A stretch of DNA of 6,279 bases from Nitrospirota bacterium (lineage in GTDB: Bacteria > Nitrospirota > Nitrospiria > Nitrospirales > UBA8639), in the NCBI GenBank assembly GCA_029881175.1, contig JAOUNC010000174.1, forward strand, positions 1 through 6,279, written 5' to 3'. Positions within the stretch are counted from its first letter, which is position 1. The number at the start of each line of letters is the position of its first letter. Below the pieces are notes generated by a model. The model saw nothing but the letters and a program-made list of their open reading frames with translations. It was not told the DNA's origin and ran no database searches. The translations under genes were made by a program, and so were the position numbers. Below are positions 6,277-6,279 of the stretch, piece by piece.

Positions 6277-6279
6277 AGC
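6273..6279 (+). CDS. Start of a further gene, cut by the window edge
   Basis: An ATG at 6273 overlaps the PII-like gene's TGA as ATGA and is preceded by a strong ribosome binding site at 6261-6270. Only Met-Lys and one base are visible, so the product is unknown. The overlap indicates a fourth gene in the DUF1538/PII-like operon, translationally coupled to the sensor. Confidence 0.5.

Noticed and set aside
1..6279. CRISPR array, insertion sequence, tRNA or rRNA
   Set aside because: No regularly spaced repeats, transposase motifs, terminal inverted repeats or tRNA-like cloverleaf sequences were seen.

Overview
The window is an ordinary-looking stretch of bacterial chromosome with about 50% GC and no mobile-element signatures. 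The genes point to a rod-shaped, probably Gram-negative bacterium that makes its own leucine. The style of MreB and LeuCD, together with the paired DUF1538 genes, gives an impression of Nitrospirota (Nitrospira-like). That is recollection, not proof, and a database search would be needed to place it.

Layout. (1) Positions 1-1645, minus strand: the head of a cell-shape operon, mreB followed 15 bp later by mreC, which runs off the left edge after 197 codons. (2) Positions 1646-2061: a divergent intergenic region of 416 bp between mreB and leuC. It should hold both promoters and contains one weak small-ORF candidate at 1891-2028. (3) Positions 2062-4161, plus strand: leuC and leuD, the two subunits of 3-isopropylmalate dehydratase. 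(4) Positions 4162-4402: an intergenic region with two inverted repeats and a strong Shine-Dalgarno-like sequence in an unexpected place. (5) Positions 4403-6279, plus strand: two tandem DUF1538 membrane-protein genes, a gene for an unconventional PII-like protein, and the first codons of a further gene that overlaps the PII-like gene by ATGA.

How the genes work together. MreB and MreC build the elongation scaffold for lateral wall growth. LeuC and LeuD form one Fe-S enzyme in leucine synthesis. The most interesting part is the last cassette: two half-sized paralogous membrane proteins, tightly coupled, followed by a small PII-type trimeric sensor whose T-loop lacks the usual uridylylated tyrosine region. 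By analogy with AmtB-GlnK and SbtA-SbtB, this suggests a two-subunit membrane transporter gated by a nucleotide-sensing PII-like protein. The substrate cannot be told from the sequence.
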